DNA of 64,000 nt from Sclerotinia nivalis (Eukaryota > Ascomycota > Leotiomycetes > Helotiales > Sclerotiniaceae): the NCBI GenBank assembly GCA_029531795.1, contig JAPEIS010000001.1, forward strand, positions 7,006,001 through 7,070,000. The letters run 5' to 3'. The notes under the pieces are model-generated. The model searched no databases, was not told the origin of the DNA, and saw only the letters and a list, made by a program, of their open reading frames with translations. Below, piece after piece: positions 47,820 through 57,437 of the stretch (the first letter of the stretch is position 1; each line of letters begins with the position of its first letter). A program made the translations under genes and the position numbers.

Positions 47820-49071
47820 TTACTTCCGTTGCCACGGCCATTTCTCCTCCGTAGGTTTCCACTCCCAAATTGCGCCCGGCACTTTCTTCCACTCCCCACA
47901 CCACCACTTCCAATCCTCAACAGTCGGTATGAGATACTCCGGAAACCACAAACAATTCTCTCTCCACGACGGACGCAGTGGAGAAGCTTCCGCAGGTATC
48001 GGTAATTTTGTTGTCGCAATATCGTCTCTATCAATCGCCCAGAGATACTCCCATTCTCCAAAAAGATATGGTTTCTTCTCTCCATTTTCCGGCACTGTAT
48101 ACGCTTTATCAATAAATCCCATAACCATCCAGTCATCAACTCGTTGATTCGGACCTTCAGATTGCAAAATAAGATTCTTTACGCATTCGATAAAGGCCTC
48201 TGCTGCCTCTTCGTACAATTTTCGACGATCTTGAGTAAGATCCTCGCAAGAGGTAGCTTGGGTACGGCATCTGCTTCCGTTCATGGAAGCGACTCGATTC
48301 ATTAATTGGTCGGCGAGCAGCTTTTTTGTTTTGTTGAAACCATTTTTGGCTTTTCTTCCGGTGAGACTAGTGTTGCGCTCAAGATTACTGGGTGTGGTAT
48401 TGTGAGTCTTCTCATCGGGAAAGTAAACTTGGCTAGGTGGTGGAATCGCGGACCCAAATGCATAGGCCCACGTAGTGGACCACCGAGCGGACCACCAGGT
48501 GGAGGTTTGTGGTGTTTTTCCGTTGAAGCCGTGGATATTATCTTGGGGCTTGCCGAGCGGCTCTTCCAAATTGTTTAGTCCGGCACGGTAATGACTATAG
48601 GAATGCGGAGCTTGTTCGTTCGGCAGTTCAGGCTCTGCAGATTCCATGGTACCAGTAGTCCCGTTGTCCATGCCTGGGACAAATTCTTTTCTATCAGGTA
48701 AATGTGCTAGCCTAGGTGGTGTAATTGTCGTTCTCCATTCATTAGTCCATCCAGTGGATGCTCGCGCTGCTTCGTTGCATACATCTTTGTTATTATCTTT
48801 GGCGTCATCGAGATGGAGCTCCTCGAACTTGTCTGTTTCGGCAAAGTAACCTGTAGAGCTATACGAAAGAGGTTTTTCTTTAGACCATTCCGGTTCTGCA
48901 GACTGTAAAATTGGCCAGTTAGCGTTTGGGGAAATGAGGAATCAGAGCTGCATCAGAAAATGAAAAGGATGCACGTTGAAACTTAGAGCAGGAATTTGAG
49001 ATTTTAGAGCGTGGGTTCAAAGAAAGGATTGAACTTACATCCTTCGATAGAGTAAGTGTAACGTCAAACAT
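47820..49071 (-). CDS. Hypothetical protein with a Trp-rich C-terminal half
   Basis: A short first exon, 49039-49071 (MFDVTLTLSKD), is joined by a 136-bp intron (donor GTAAGT) to 47820-48902, giving 371 residues. The frame at the ATG near 48671 is clearly continued upstream with protein-like text (AEPEWSKEKPLSY), which is why I extended it. The first 200 residues are low-complexity and charged; two segments, NEWRTTITPPRLAHLPD and ARWSTTWAYAFGSAIPPPSQ, look like diverged repeats of each other. The C-terminal part is compact and aromatic: EEAAEAFIECVKNLIL, DDWMVMGFIDKAY, GEWEYLWAIDRDD, and a run ending PEYLIPTVEDWKWWCGEWKK. The family is not recognised. Codon use and the intron look normal, so this is likely a real gene. 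Confidence 0.72.
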
Positions 49072-49434
49072 TTCGAGTAATGGACCTGTGGTGTATGTAT
49101 TGATGAAGTGTTGTTGGTTTGAATAGATTGTTCCTTTGAGTCGAAAAATGGGGAGGTGAAGAAACTATACAACATAGTTGTAATGAGTCCTATGAGTAAT
49201 TTCTTTTTCTTTTTCTTTTCCGTTCTTTTCTGGATGCATGACTGGACTCGTGTGAGTTCAATTGTATGACTTATTGGAGCAAATTTGACCATGAGTCAAA
49301 AATGTGCTGTATTAATCATTTAGCAGTCAATTTCATGACTATTGCGCGCGAATTTGGATGAGAATATGTAGTTGACGAATATGAAATTGGTACGAAAACA
49401 TAATATAGCTCCAGATAATACCCGGAATCAAACA
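49072..49434. other. Intergenic
   Basis: Promoter side of the Trp-rich protein gene and 3' flank of the next minus-strand gene. A TTTCTTTTTC tract lies at about 49200-49220. Nothing else is seen. Confidence 0.4.
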
Positions 49435-50391
49435 TTATACAACTTTCAAGAGCAGATCTCGAAGTTTTGTAATTAATTGACCCACTTTACCCCTTTTCAT
49501 TCCAACTCGCTTCCTTTCCGCCATTGGTTCAGTTGGCTTCTTTCCCTCAAGAGCTCCACTTTCTAATTCACACTTCTCATCCAGGACGGTCTCGTGAGTC
49601 TCTTTTGATTTAAGCCTATAACAACAATCCTCAGCCCTATTCTTTCTTTTCACTGCGACGTTATTCTCCGAGCGGTCGTGGATGTGCTCCGCACAAGGCC
49701 GACGAATCGAGATCCGAGGGGGTGGGATTCTGGGCGGACGCAAGGGCCAATTAGGGTCATTTCTGATAGTTGTGGTGTCTGGCTTGAATGGGGGAGCCGT
49801 CTCGGCTGCCGTTTTCACATGGTTGTCGACTTCCTCCTCGACTTTCTCCTTGACTTCATTCGCGGGTGATATGTTGGACGATTTTTTGAATAATTTCTTG
49901 GAGAAAGTGTAAGTAGCGAATTTTTGGAGGTTTGTTTGAGAAACTTTGCGGATGTTTAGCAACGGGACTGATCTCGTAGGTGTAATGATATTGGTCGTGG
50001 GAGATTGATCTTCTTCAAGCGATCCATTCTTTTCCATCTTCTCGCTCACCTCAATTCCTTCATTCTGGTTGCCTGGTCGTCTCTCAACAGTTGGAAATGA
50101 GAAATCTTTAAGTCTTTGTGCTCTTAATTCTTGAAGCCGGACAAGATGGTGTTCGGAAAGATATATCACTGGCAGACTTGTTATTCCATCTTGAAATTTT
50201 TTGCCGAGAGTTATCGGGTGGGGTGTTGATATACCCACCATTCGCTGTGCGATTTTGTTTGGTGAATGAACTGGAGTGCGCTGGACTCGTTGCATTGGTG
50301 GTAAAGAATGCTTTTGTTGGTGGTAGATGAGTGCAGCTTTATGAAGAGCGAATTCTTCCGGAGCTTTGGAAGGGTGCTTGGAGAAGAGCAT
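49435..50391 (-). CDS. Basic hypothetical protein, 318 aa
   Basis: A single-exon frame starts at an ATG (50391) and encodes 318 residues, rich in Lys, Arg, Pro and Glu. The first 90 residues (FALHKAALIYHQQKHSL; LSEHHLVRLQELRAQRLKDF) look helical. The middle is Ser/Thr/Pro-rich. There is a PPRIPPPRISIRRP proline-arginine segment, then a basic C-terminus. It has no signal peptide or membrane segment. I do not recognise the family. The basic, disordered character would suit a nuclear or cytoskeletal protein, but that is only a guess. Confidence 0.62.
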   Translation of the reverse strand: MLFSKHPSKAPEEFALHKAALIYHQQKHSLPPMQRVQRTPVHSPNKIAQRMVGISTPHPITLGKKFQDGITSLPVIYLSEHHLVRLQELRAQRLKDFSFPTVERRPGNQNEGIEVSEKMEKNGSLEEDQSPTTNIITPTRSVPLLNIRKVSQTNLQKFATYTFSKKLFKKSSNISPANEVKEKVEEEVDNHVKTAAETAPPFKPDTTTIRNDPNWPLRPPRIPPPRISIRRPCAEHIHDRSENNVAVKRKNRAEDCCYRLKSKETHETVLDEKCELESGALEGKKPTEPMAERKRVGMKRGKVGQLITKLRDLLLKVV

Positions 50392-50656
50392 CTTAACTGT
50401 GAGGAATAATTTGTGGATGGATGTATTGTTTGATTGTTTGCGATGTTGTGAGATATTGTTATCTGAGCTGGAACACTGGGTAAAGTCTGTTGGTCCGAAA
50501 ATAGTAAGTGATGATGATAGCTAGGTCTTCGATGGTGAAGGTACTATGTATAGCTCTTGAAGCCATATTTTGCTGACTCTTTGGAATGTTTTGAATCATT
50601 AGCATATATCTAACAGTCAACAATTCCACTTGGAATCTGACGGCAATGATGCACAG

Positions 50657-51372
50657 TCATGAAGATTGAGTTCCCAAGTCAAGATGGGTATCCGAAATAG
50701 AGACACAAAAACACAGTGAATACTCACCCACCATGCAAAATGAATCAGCTCGACCTGAACCGAAAAATATGATATCACAATAACGATTCTTGGAACTCAA
50801 ACACCTTAGACCGAACTCATTAAGTCGCTGACATATCGTCGCTATGCCCCCTGAAGATTTCAACCTCTCCAACAATCTCGCCTCATTATCAAACGATAAA
50901 TACTCGCACACAACTCCCGCAAATATACCAGTCCCCTTTGCAAAGGTCAGCAGCTGAAGACCTCTTTGGTAGATACATAATTCATACCGAAAAATCGCAG
51001 GTTCAAGATTCCTTACTTTTGAGGTTGTTCAATACCCAAGGCATTTTTAATTTGTTGCACAGCTGTAGGAGGAGAAGAAGCGAGAGCTGGATTTTCCTCT
51101 CTAGGAATGTCCAGGCTTTTAGGGCCTTCTGGTTCTTCTAAGCCGAAGGTGCTGAAGGAGGTATATGCTGGTGGTCGATGAGAAGCTTCTTGATGTTTGT
51201 CGTCACTCGTCGGTTTGGAATCTTGAGATCGTTTGATAAGCTTCATTTCGGTAATCTGGTTTATAATTTCCTTTGGGGTAGGAGGCGGAGTATGGACAGA
51301 GGCGGCTGGTAGTGCGGTGTCGGATAGTAGGCCCTGGAGGCTCATGGGGGAGGCTGTGGTTGGATTATGCAT
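50657..51372 (-). CDS. Hypothetical protein, two exons (possibly three)
   Basis: Exon 1 (51017-51372) starts at an ATG and would stop after GIEQPQK if unspliced. A GTAAGG donor and an AAAG acceptor 53 bp later restore a frame reading GLQLLTFAKGTGIFAGVVCE and LSFDNEARLLERL, which looks genuinely coding; exon 2 is 50657-50963. The total is 220 residues. The N-terminal 115 residues are Pro/Ser-rich (ASVHTPPPTPKEIINQITEM). The second exon is hydrophobic-helical. A perfect GTGAGT donor inside exon 2 (about 50725-50730) could splice to a short third exon ending NC, so the last 20-odd residues are uncertain. The family is not recognised. Confidence 0.55.
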
Positions 51373-51811
51373 GACTAGTGATGCCTCAGGAATTGGAGAG
51401 CGCAGGTGTATAGACGAGTCGGAAGAGTTTGGGTTCTAGAGAGTAGGTCATAGAATTTGATTTGGGTATAGGCTTGTTGGAGGAATTGCAAATGACATAG
51501 TATTAGATTATCAGAGGATTTGGGTTAGAAGATTGAAGATTTGTTATAGCTTAGGAAACCGATACTAAACGTGAATGGAAAATTGGTCGGCATACCTACA
51601 TTGAATAATAAATCACCCCATTCGCCGTGAATGAATGTTTCTTATCTTATTGATATCATCAGAGAAGAGTTGCGGATAAGCTGAATCCGTGCTTGGTATC
51701 GTGTCTTTAATTTCACTAGCCAAAGGATACCCCTTATGAAAACACATTCACATCTTGCATGGACTATAACGATATCAAACGTGTGAGTTTTTATAATATC
51801 TTGATTTGCAT
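51373..51811. other. Intergenic, head-to-head gap
   Basis: This lies between divergent hypothetical genes. It is AT-rich with nothing recognisable. Confidence 0.4.
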
Positions 51812-52135
51812 ATGCCACGTAGATTAACTATTCCTTCTCCGCCCGACGAGTCCCTGGATGCAAGATCCTTGGCACAACAATGTCTTGACCAAACCATCAA
51901 AACTAGCATAAGTCTCTATCGTATTGCTCCACTTCATAAAACTAAAGAACAAACTCGACAGATGGCTGGCTCTCCTTTGCCTATCAACATGTTCCTTTCT
52001 TACGAGCTCCAAATCCTCCAATACCTTTTGGCCGATCCATTCCATGCTAACAACCATCTTCGCAGCCTTCTTGATGTAACGGCGAGGTGGGGGCGCGTAT
52101 TCCCCGCGGATAATTGTGTGTATTCAAGCTTATGA
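51812..52135 (+). CDS. Short hypothetical protein, about 107 aa
   Basis: An ATG-led frame of 107 residues (MPRRLTIPSPPDESLDARSL...) has balanced composition and a hydrophobic middle (NMFLSYELQILQYLLADPFH). It is flanked by AT-rich DNA. A shorter antisense frame overlaps it. There is no recognised domain and no intron is needed. It could be chance; protein-like composition is the only support. Confidence 0.35.
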   Translation: MPRRLTIPSPPDESLDARSLAQQCLDQTIKTSISLYRIAPLHKTKEQTRQMAGSPLPINMFLSYELQILQYLLADPFHANNHLRSLLDVTARWGRVFPADNCVYSSL

Positions 52136-52456
52136 TTGAGGTGGAGGCGATATACGTGTGCATAGGCCATTCAAATTTGCATTGCTGAGGAACATGATTG
52201 CAATTACAGAGATGTGTTGTTTGATGAAAGGTACTTAGGTACTTGTGAAGGATATTTAAAGAGGTTCGTTGGAGTGGAGGATTTCTTGTACCATTTAGAT
52301 CACAGAGTGTAAGATAAGTCATATCTTACTCATTGTGATTCAAATATAGCGTATGTATAATAAATACCTGTGTCAACATCGACGCTTTATTGGTGCCATG
52401 AAGCAAGAATTCAAAAGCAATCGAAAATTTGAAATAGCCTATGTTTCTAACACAAA
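52136..52456. other. Intergenic, no gene seen
   Basis: AT-rich 3' flanks of two convergent small genes; nothing recognised. Confidence 0.4.
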
Positions 52457-53032
52457 TTATGGTTCTGCGTGCCTCCACCGAGCTCCAGCTTGCCAGGCTC
52501 CGAATCTGAGGATGTCCAATTCTATTTGATCCTTTCGAGCATCGTAATAGTCAATAAGAGCATCGTTATGTGATTCGTTGGACCAGTCGGATCCCTCTAG
52601 CCAACGTGGCAATATAGCCATGTTGAGATTTCCATAGACATTCTCAAATTTCTCTATTTGGTCTTGAATCAGCAGCGCAATCATCTTGTGCTTCGCACCC
52701 TGTAAGTCTTTCCCGGTCAACAAATTCAGGGAAGGCTTAGGAACAGGTGGCGTCTTGTAGATATTGTTGTCGCCAATCGATGCGGATAATTGTTGGAGCC
52801 TTATGATGAATGGAGAATATGGAATGTTAAGAAATTCATTAAACTTCTTCTCATGGCTATACCATAGAACTTCTACAGCAAGAGCAGGCAGCGGGGGATT
52901 TCCCATGCGAGGATGCTGCGTGGAAAGCGAAGATGCCGTTGTCGGGGGAATGGTTGGGTCTTCATCAGGTACTGAATCCTTCAATAGCATTATATATTTT
53001 TCGGATGCTAACCTGGCTTCTGATTCAGCCAT
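52457..53032 (-). CDS. Hypothetical protein, member of a diverged tandem pair
   Basis: This ATG-led single exon of 191 residues begins MAESEARLASEKYIML. The first 60 residues are low-complexity. The C-terminal two thirds is compact: VEVLWYSHEKKFNEFL, KDLQGAKHKMIALLIQDQIE, FENVYGN, NDALIDYYDARKDQIELD. The pattern LQxxK...IA..IxQxI..FxxVY, later joined to DxIDYxDA, recurs in the same order in the neighbour at 53411-53917. I take them as paralogues. No known domain or signal peptide is present. Confidence 0.55.
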   Translation of the reverse strand: MAESEARLASEKYIMLLKDSVPDEDPTIPPTTASSLSTQHPRMGNPPLPALAVEVLWYSHEKKFNEFLNIPYSPFIIRLQQLSASIGDNNIYKTPPVPKPSLNLLTGKDLQGAKHKMIALLIQDQIEKFENVYGNLNMAILPRWLEGSDWSNESHNDALIDYYDARKDQIELDILRFGAWQAGARWRHAEP

Positions 53033-53410
53033 TGAAACTTTGCCTGAAATTGAAGAGTTTCTATAGATATGCCAAGAGAGTTTGACGACAATATAGCTCT
53101 GTCAGCTTTTTGTCGTATCTTTGAGAACGTGGAGATAAAGGCGTCGATATGGAAGACCATGTAATGTGTATCTAGGATGCTAATATGACGGCAGCCGATT
53201 AATGAAATGTTGAAAAAGTTGCAAGAGGTTTTCAATAAAGTTTAATTCTAATGAGAAGAGCTTGAAGACGATGCTTATGAAGAAAAGCTAGAAAGAATTA
53301 TGATTCAGAAATAAATAGGGCCATGAATCTTTTGGACAATATGACTCCAAAGAAACATGGTATGAATATTTGCTGGAACCATCATCGCACCGCCACTTCT
53401 CCGTGTATTA
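53033..53410. other. Intergenic between the two paralogues
   Basis: AT-rich, no gene seen. Confidence 0.4.
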
Positions 53411-53917
53411 CTACTCCGCAGAGAGTTTGGTATACTTCAAGGTTGTGGCTTCGTAGTATAGAACAGCGTATTCCCAAGCATCAAAATAATCAATGACATC
53501 TTTTTGAGATGGTTGTCTTCCATTGTGAGCTGCCTGATAGACTCGAACAAAAAAAGAGATTTCTTGGTTTACAATCCTTGCAATTTCAATATTCTTCATA
53601 TGCTGAAGGTTGTAATCCCCCTCCGGCTGATCGATAACTCCACAAGGAACATCAATTCCCAGTTTGATGAGGTGTATCCGCACAGGTAATGTATGATCTT
53701 GCATCCGATGAAGTTCATATAACCTCAGCCGATTTCTGAAATGGAGGATTTTGGTTGCATTATTGTAATTCATAAATCTCATGCCCAGCTTCCATTTCAA
53801 ATACTCCAGGGTATTAAGACATGATCCGACTACAGACTCCATACCATCAACACTCGAATATGCTGGAGGTGCTTCTTCCATATGAGTCGTTGCATCCACA
53901 CCCAAGGACCTGGCCAT
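53411..53917 (-). CDS. Hypothetical protein, second member of the pair
   Basis: This ATG-led single exon of 168 residues carries, after an N-terminal HMEEAPPAYSSVDGM segment (PPAYSS is a PPxY-like motif), a helical body. Then comes YNLQHMKNIEIARIVNQEIS, FFVRVYQAAHNG, and DVIDYFDAWEYAVLYYEAT at the end. These correspond in order and spacing to the C-terminal part of 52457-53032, though identity is low. An upstream minus-strand open stretch (about 53918-54010, with NIQDYLLAVSASTLESSV) might be part of an additional exon, but I found no clean splice sites. Confidence 0.55.
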   Translation of the reverse strand: MARSLGVDATTHMEEAPPAYSSVDGMESVVGSCLNTLEYLKWKLGMRFMNYNNATKILHFRNRLRLYELHRMQDHTLPVRIHLIKLGIDVPCGVIDQPEGDYNLQHMKNIEIARIVNQEISFFVRVYQAAHNGRQPSQKDVIDYFDAWEYAVLYYEATTLKYTKLSAE

Positions 53918-55088
53918 TTTTCCGTTTCAATTACTTTATCGTGGACTGATGATTCCAAGGTGCTAGCAGATACCGCAAGAAGGTAGTCTTGGATATTGTT
54001 GTGCTCGGGATCCGTTGTGAAGATAATTTGATGTCTTATGGTCTGACCTGAAAGACGAAGATATTTGCAGGAGCAGTAAGGGGAACGAAATTGCTTTGGC
54101 AAGAAAAGAAAGGATCGAGAGAAAGAATAAAACACTGATAATATCCGTTTACCAACTTGGCTGGTAAAAATAGTACAAGATGATGGGTGCTACAGGGTAG
54201 TAGATGCTACACAATATATCCACGCGACATACCCATCACTTGATGTATAGCCCAGTTACACTAAACGGGTTCATACAATGGCTGCTATGACAGTCTCGGC
54301 CAAATAAATCGAGGTTGCAGATACTGGTCATCAGATTGATAGATCTATCACAGAGGTCGTAACAATACGATTACCGAGCTTTGGTACATCTCAACCGTCG
54401 GTTTACTTAGCTCTGTTTTGCAAATTTTAGGTTCTTCATTTTCAGCTTGGGTCGGTCATGTTCTGCAAGTACCAATATCATTTTCAACACCGTAACAACT
54501 CTCGATCCCGTGAGGTATGAAAATTCCGAACTAGACAAATACCTCCAGGATGCAGAACAAAATTAATGTTGGTTCTCGTATGACACAAGGAGATATTGCA
54601 GGTATTGGTTTAGATATGCCTGAGATGTTGAGACGCCTGGGATTCCTGGGTTGAAGCTCATGGACAATGAGCTTTAATCATCGTCAAGAACTACCTAGTA
54701 ATTGTTTCCTAGCTGGTGTGAGGCTCCATAACATTGTCCTAACATCATCGTGGCTCCTTTTCAGTCAGCTAGACGCTGTCAATATCATATACCAAGAAAC
54801 CCCCTTGCCTTTGACTGAAGTTTGAATACCTAGTAGACTGACTAGAAGCCAAACATAGCGAATATTATGCCGCCACCAAACCTGTGAACATTGGACGAAG
54901 TAACAAAGGATTTATTCTTAATTAATTTCCATCATTCGGAAACGGTTTCTGAAAATCATTGTTTAATTAGATTCCAAAAAGTTTATTCAATTTTGTAATT
55001 TCATTCGATTAGGATTAGAATTAAATGAAATTTATTTTATATTAATTCTTATAGATTCGTTTAGTCTTGATTAGATAGCCCCGATCGC
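53918..55088. other. Intergenic, start of the pseudogene-rich segment
   Basis: About 1.2 kb without a clear gene. A plus-strand open stretch near 54565-54654 (SRMTQGDIAGIGLDMPEML) is followed by TGA and looks like a coding fragment of unknown origin. From 54890 to 55075 the sequence is extremely AT-rich. Confidence 0.4.
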
Positions 55089-56259
55089 ATGCATAATAGT
55101 CCGGTGCTTTTCTCCGCTCAGCAATATCTGCCTATTTATAACAACAAGTTGGCACTGCACCAATTTTTATTCTCCATACACCTAGCCTCACTCGCTGTTT
55201 ATAATACATTTTCTCCTGTGTACGCCATGACTGCGGACGATATGCATCGTACTTCGCCCGCATACGTACCCTTTCCACAACCAGCTATGCTCTATAGCAC
55301 AGCTTGGAAAAAGAAGCAGACATCCACGTTGGTAGCTGAAGCTCTCGAAGCGGGGTTTCGAGGAATAGATGTAGCTGCTCAGCCTAGGCATTACAGGGAG
55401 GATTTAGTGGGTGTAGGACTTCGATAGATTTGGCTCAATAACTCGCTTGGGAGAAGTGATATCTACGTAAGCCCATAAACCCGTGATGTATTGAGATACG
55501 AGCATACTACTCAAAAAAGAGGGTGTTATTTAGCTCAGGATATTATTTAATATTGATTAGCTACAAACGAAGTTTACTTGGACCTCCGGACAAGACGCCG
55601 AGAGCATCCCGTTTAACCCCAACGACCCAATCCCCAAACAAGTTAGAACCTCGATTGATGCTTCATTATATGCCTTTCGCCCTGATGAATCCGTAGAATC
55701 TACAGCTTCCTCTTATATCGATTGTGTGCTTCTTTATTTTCCACTTCCCGAGCTTGAACAGACTGTCGAGGCATGGAAAACTATGGAAGAATATGTTCCA
55801 CACAAAGTCCGGTCACTCGGAATTTGCAACACAAGCCTTCTGGTTTTGAAAGTTCTTTTCAACGTTGAAGCTATCAAGATCAGGCCGACGGTCGTGCAAA
55901 ATTGATTTCATGAGGGCACGCAATTTGATTTCGAGCTCCGCAAATATTGCATAAGAAAGTCAATATGGTATCAGGCTTTTGGTGTTCTTAAGTCTAACAC
56001 GAAACTCTTAGTTGCGCCAATCGTCGAGGATCTCGCAGCCATGATGAAACAGACAAAGCAGGAAACTTTATATCAACTGGTTTTGGGCTTAAAAGGGATA
56101 TCGATATTAAACGGGACGTCTAATCGTGTAAGCATGCAAAACGACTTAGCGACGGTTGAAAAATTTAAGACATTAGTGCTTGATCATGGCTCGAAAGTCA
56201 ACATGCAATGGATATCAGCACTGAGTCAATTCCGCTCCATGATCAGGCATGATATTTGA
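55089..56259 (+). pseudogene. Aldo-keto reductase pseudogene
   Basis: The plus strand reads almost a full aldo-keto reductase. The piece 55089-55466 includes YSTAWKKKQT, EALEAGFRGIDVAAQPRHY and RSDIY. A recognisable intron follows (55467-55560, GTAAGC to TTAG). The second piece begins LQTKFTWTSGQD and contains SYIDCVLLYFPLP, EAWKTMEEYVPHKVRSLGI and GLKGISILNGTS. Two in-frame stops break it: TAG at 55425-55427, just after GVGLR, and TGA at 55903-55905, where relatives have Arg after VVQN. Both could arise from single C-to-T changes (CAG to TAG, CGA to TGA). The family reduces carbonyls with NADPH and often sits in secondary-metabolism clusters. It could still be expressed as a truncated N-terminal fragment. 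Confidence 0.85.
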
Positions 56260-57437
56260 TATGGTTCTGCTGTCTTGATGTGCTCAAAGGAAAATAATAA
56301 TGATTTAAAAGATTACTCAGGTAGTTGAACACCAGTGCCCTTACTTCAATACTTCGCCGGGGGGAGCAATCGACTCGGCAATGGTTATTTCTGAAATAAC
56401 CATGTAGGCAGCCTGCAGATCGAGTCAATGGAGGTTGACAGATGAAATTGGCCGAGGTATAGGTCAACTCACGGGTAGCTTTCACATGTGCAGCGGAATC
56501 GAAGATCTTCATAAGGAGCATTTCTTGTGGTCGCTGCTCGCTCAAGTAGTACCACCGATGATCCGGACTATCATGAGCATACATTGTTGCCCCTCGGAAG
56601 CGCCGTCTGGCTTGATCACACTCCACCAAGTCTTCGTTGCGAACACTTGAGTCATCGCAGATCGCCAGTGGCCAATCTTCCACAGGATCGACCAGGGGCT
56701 TCCATGCACTATCTCTCACCGGTCAGATTCGTTTTTGTCTTTGATGCCTTTGCGCACTTGATTATTCTTACTCTTCCTCGCAACAGGAACTCGGCTTCAT
56801 TTGGCAGTTGCAATTCAACACGATGCAACACAGCCGCAGGACTCTGATCTGCTCAGACTACGATTAGCCCAACGCGATCCAGAGTCTTGGAATATATAAA
56901 GGAATAGCGTGTAACCTACATACATGCACAGCTCGAGTGGGATGCAACCATGATGTCAAGTTGTTCATGTCGATCCGTCCTTTGGTTTCTGTTGCGAGTT
57001 CACTAGATCGGAGCTGCGGGTGGTTAATTCTGGTCCGCATTGTGGATAATACCACAGAATGTCATGATTAGCTTGACTTACTCTCCAGTCGAAAAAATAA
57101 ATACGATCGATGCTTGGGTCAATTTGCCTTAAGAGTGCTTCAATTTCAGGAAGGTAAACCTCTTCGACCTTCTCGCGGTTTACAAACTTCTCCCAGGATA
57201 ACTTGGTGTTGTGCTCTTTGATCATGAATCTTTGTTCATCCAAAGAAAAGCTGAAAACATCTGGTCGCATATCAGTAACAAGCTTTGGAAGTTCCTCAAA
57301 GTGTTAATTGTCCGGTCTTTTGTCGGTCGCGTTTTCGGGAATGTGAAGAAAAGCTGGAATGGCTTTTCCTTTTCATGCAACTCTAAACGCTTTAAGTAGA
57401 GAATGTTAGCCTCCAACTTCTTTGACATTTTACTCAT
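56243..57437 (-). pseudogene. CmcJ/AsaB-like oxidoreductase gene with one frameshift
   Basis: The minus strand encodes a protein of the CmcJ/AsaB (GA4-desaturase-like) family of fungal secondary-metabolism enzymes. The N-terminal piece (start 57437, with LHEKEKPFQLFF) is in one frame to RTINT. From about 57295 the frame changes by one, and the rest then follows: EELPKLVTDMRPDVFSFSLD, KLSWEKF, YLPEIEALLRQIDPSIDR and FFDWR. Introns read naturally after FFDWR (GTAAGT to CGCAG, continuing LRSSELATETKG), after AVHV, and after LLRGRVRII. The end carries AWKPLVDPVEDWPLAICD, VECDQARRRFRGATMYA, HRWYYLSEQRP and SIEVRALVF. The shift is explained by one missing T in a T-run, so a sequencing error is possible; otherwise the gene is near intact. 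Its 3' end overlaps the aldo-keto reductase pseudogene by a few bases. Confidence 0.75.
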
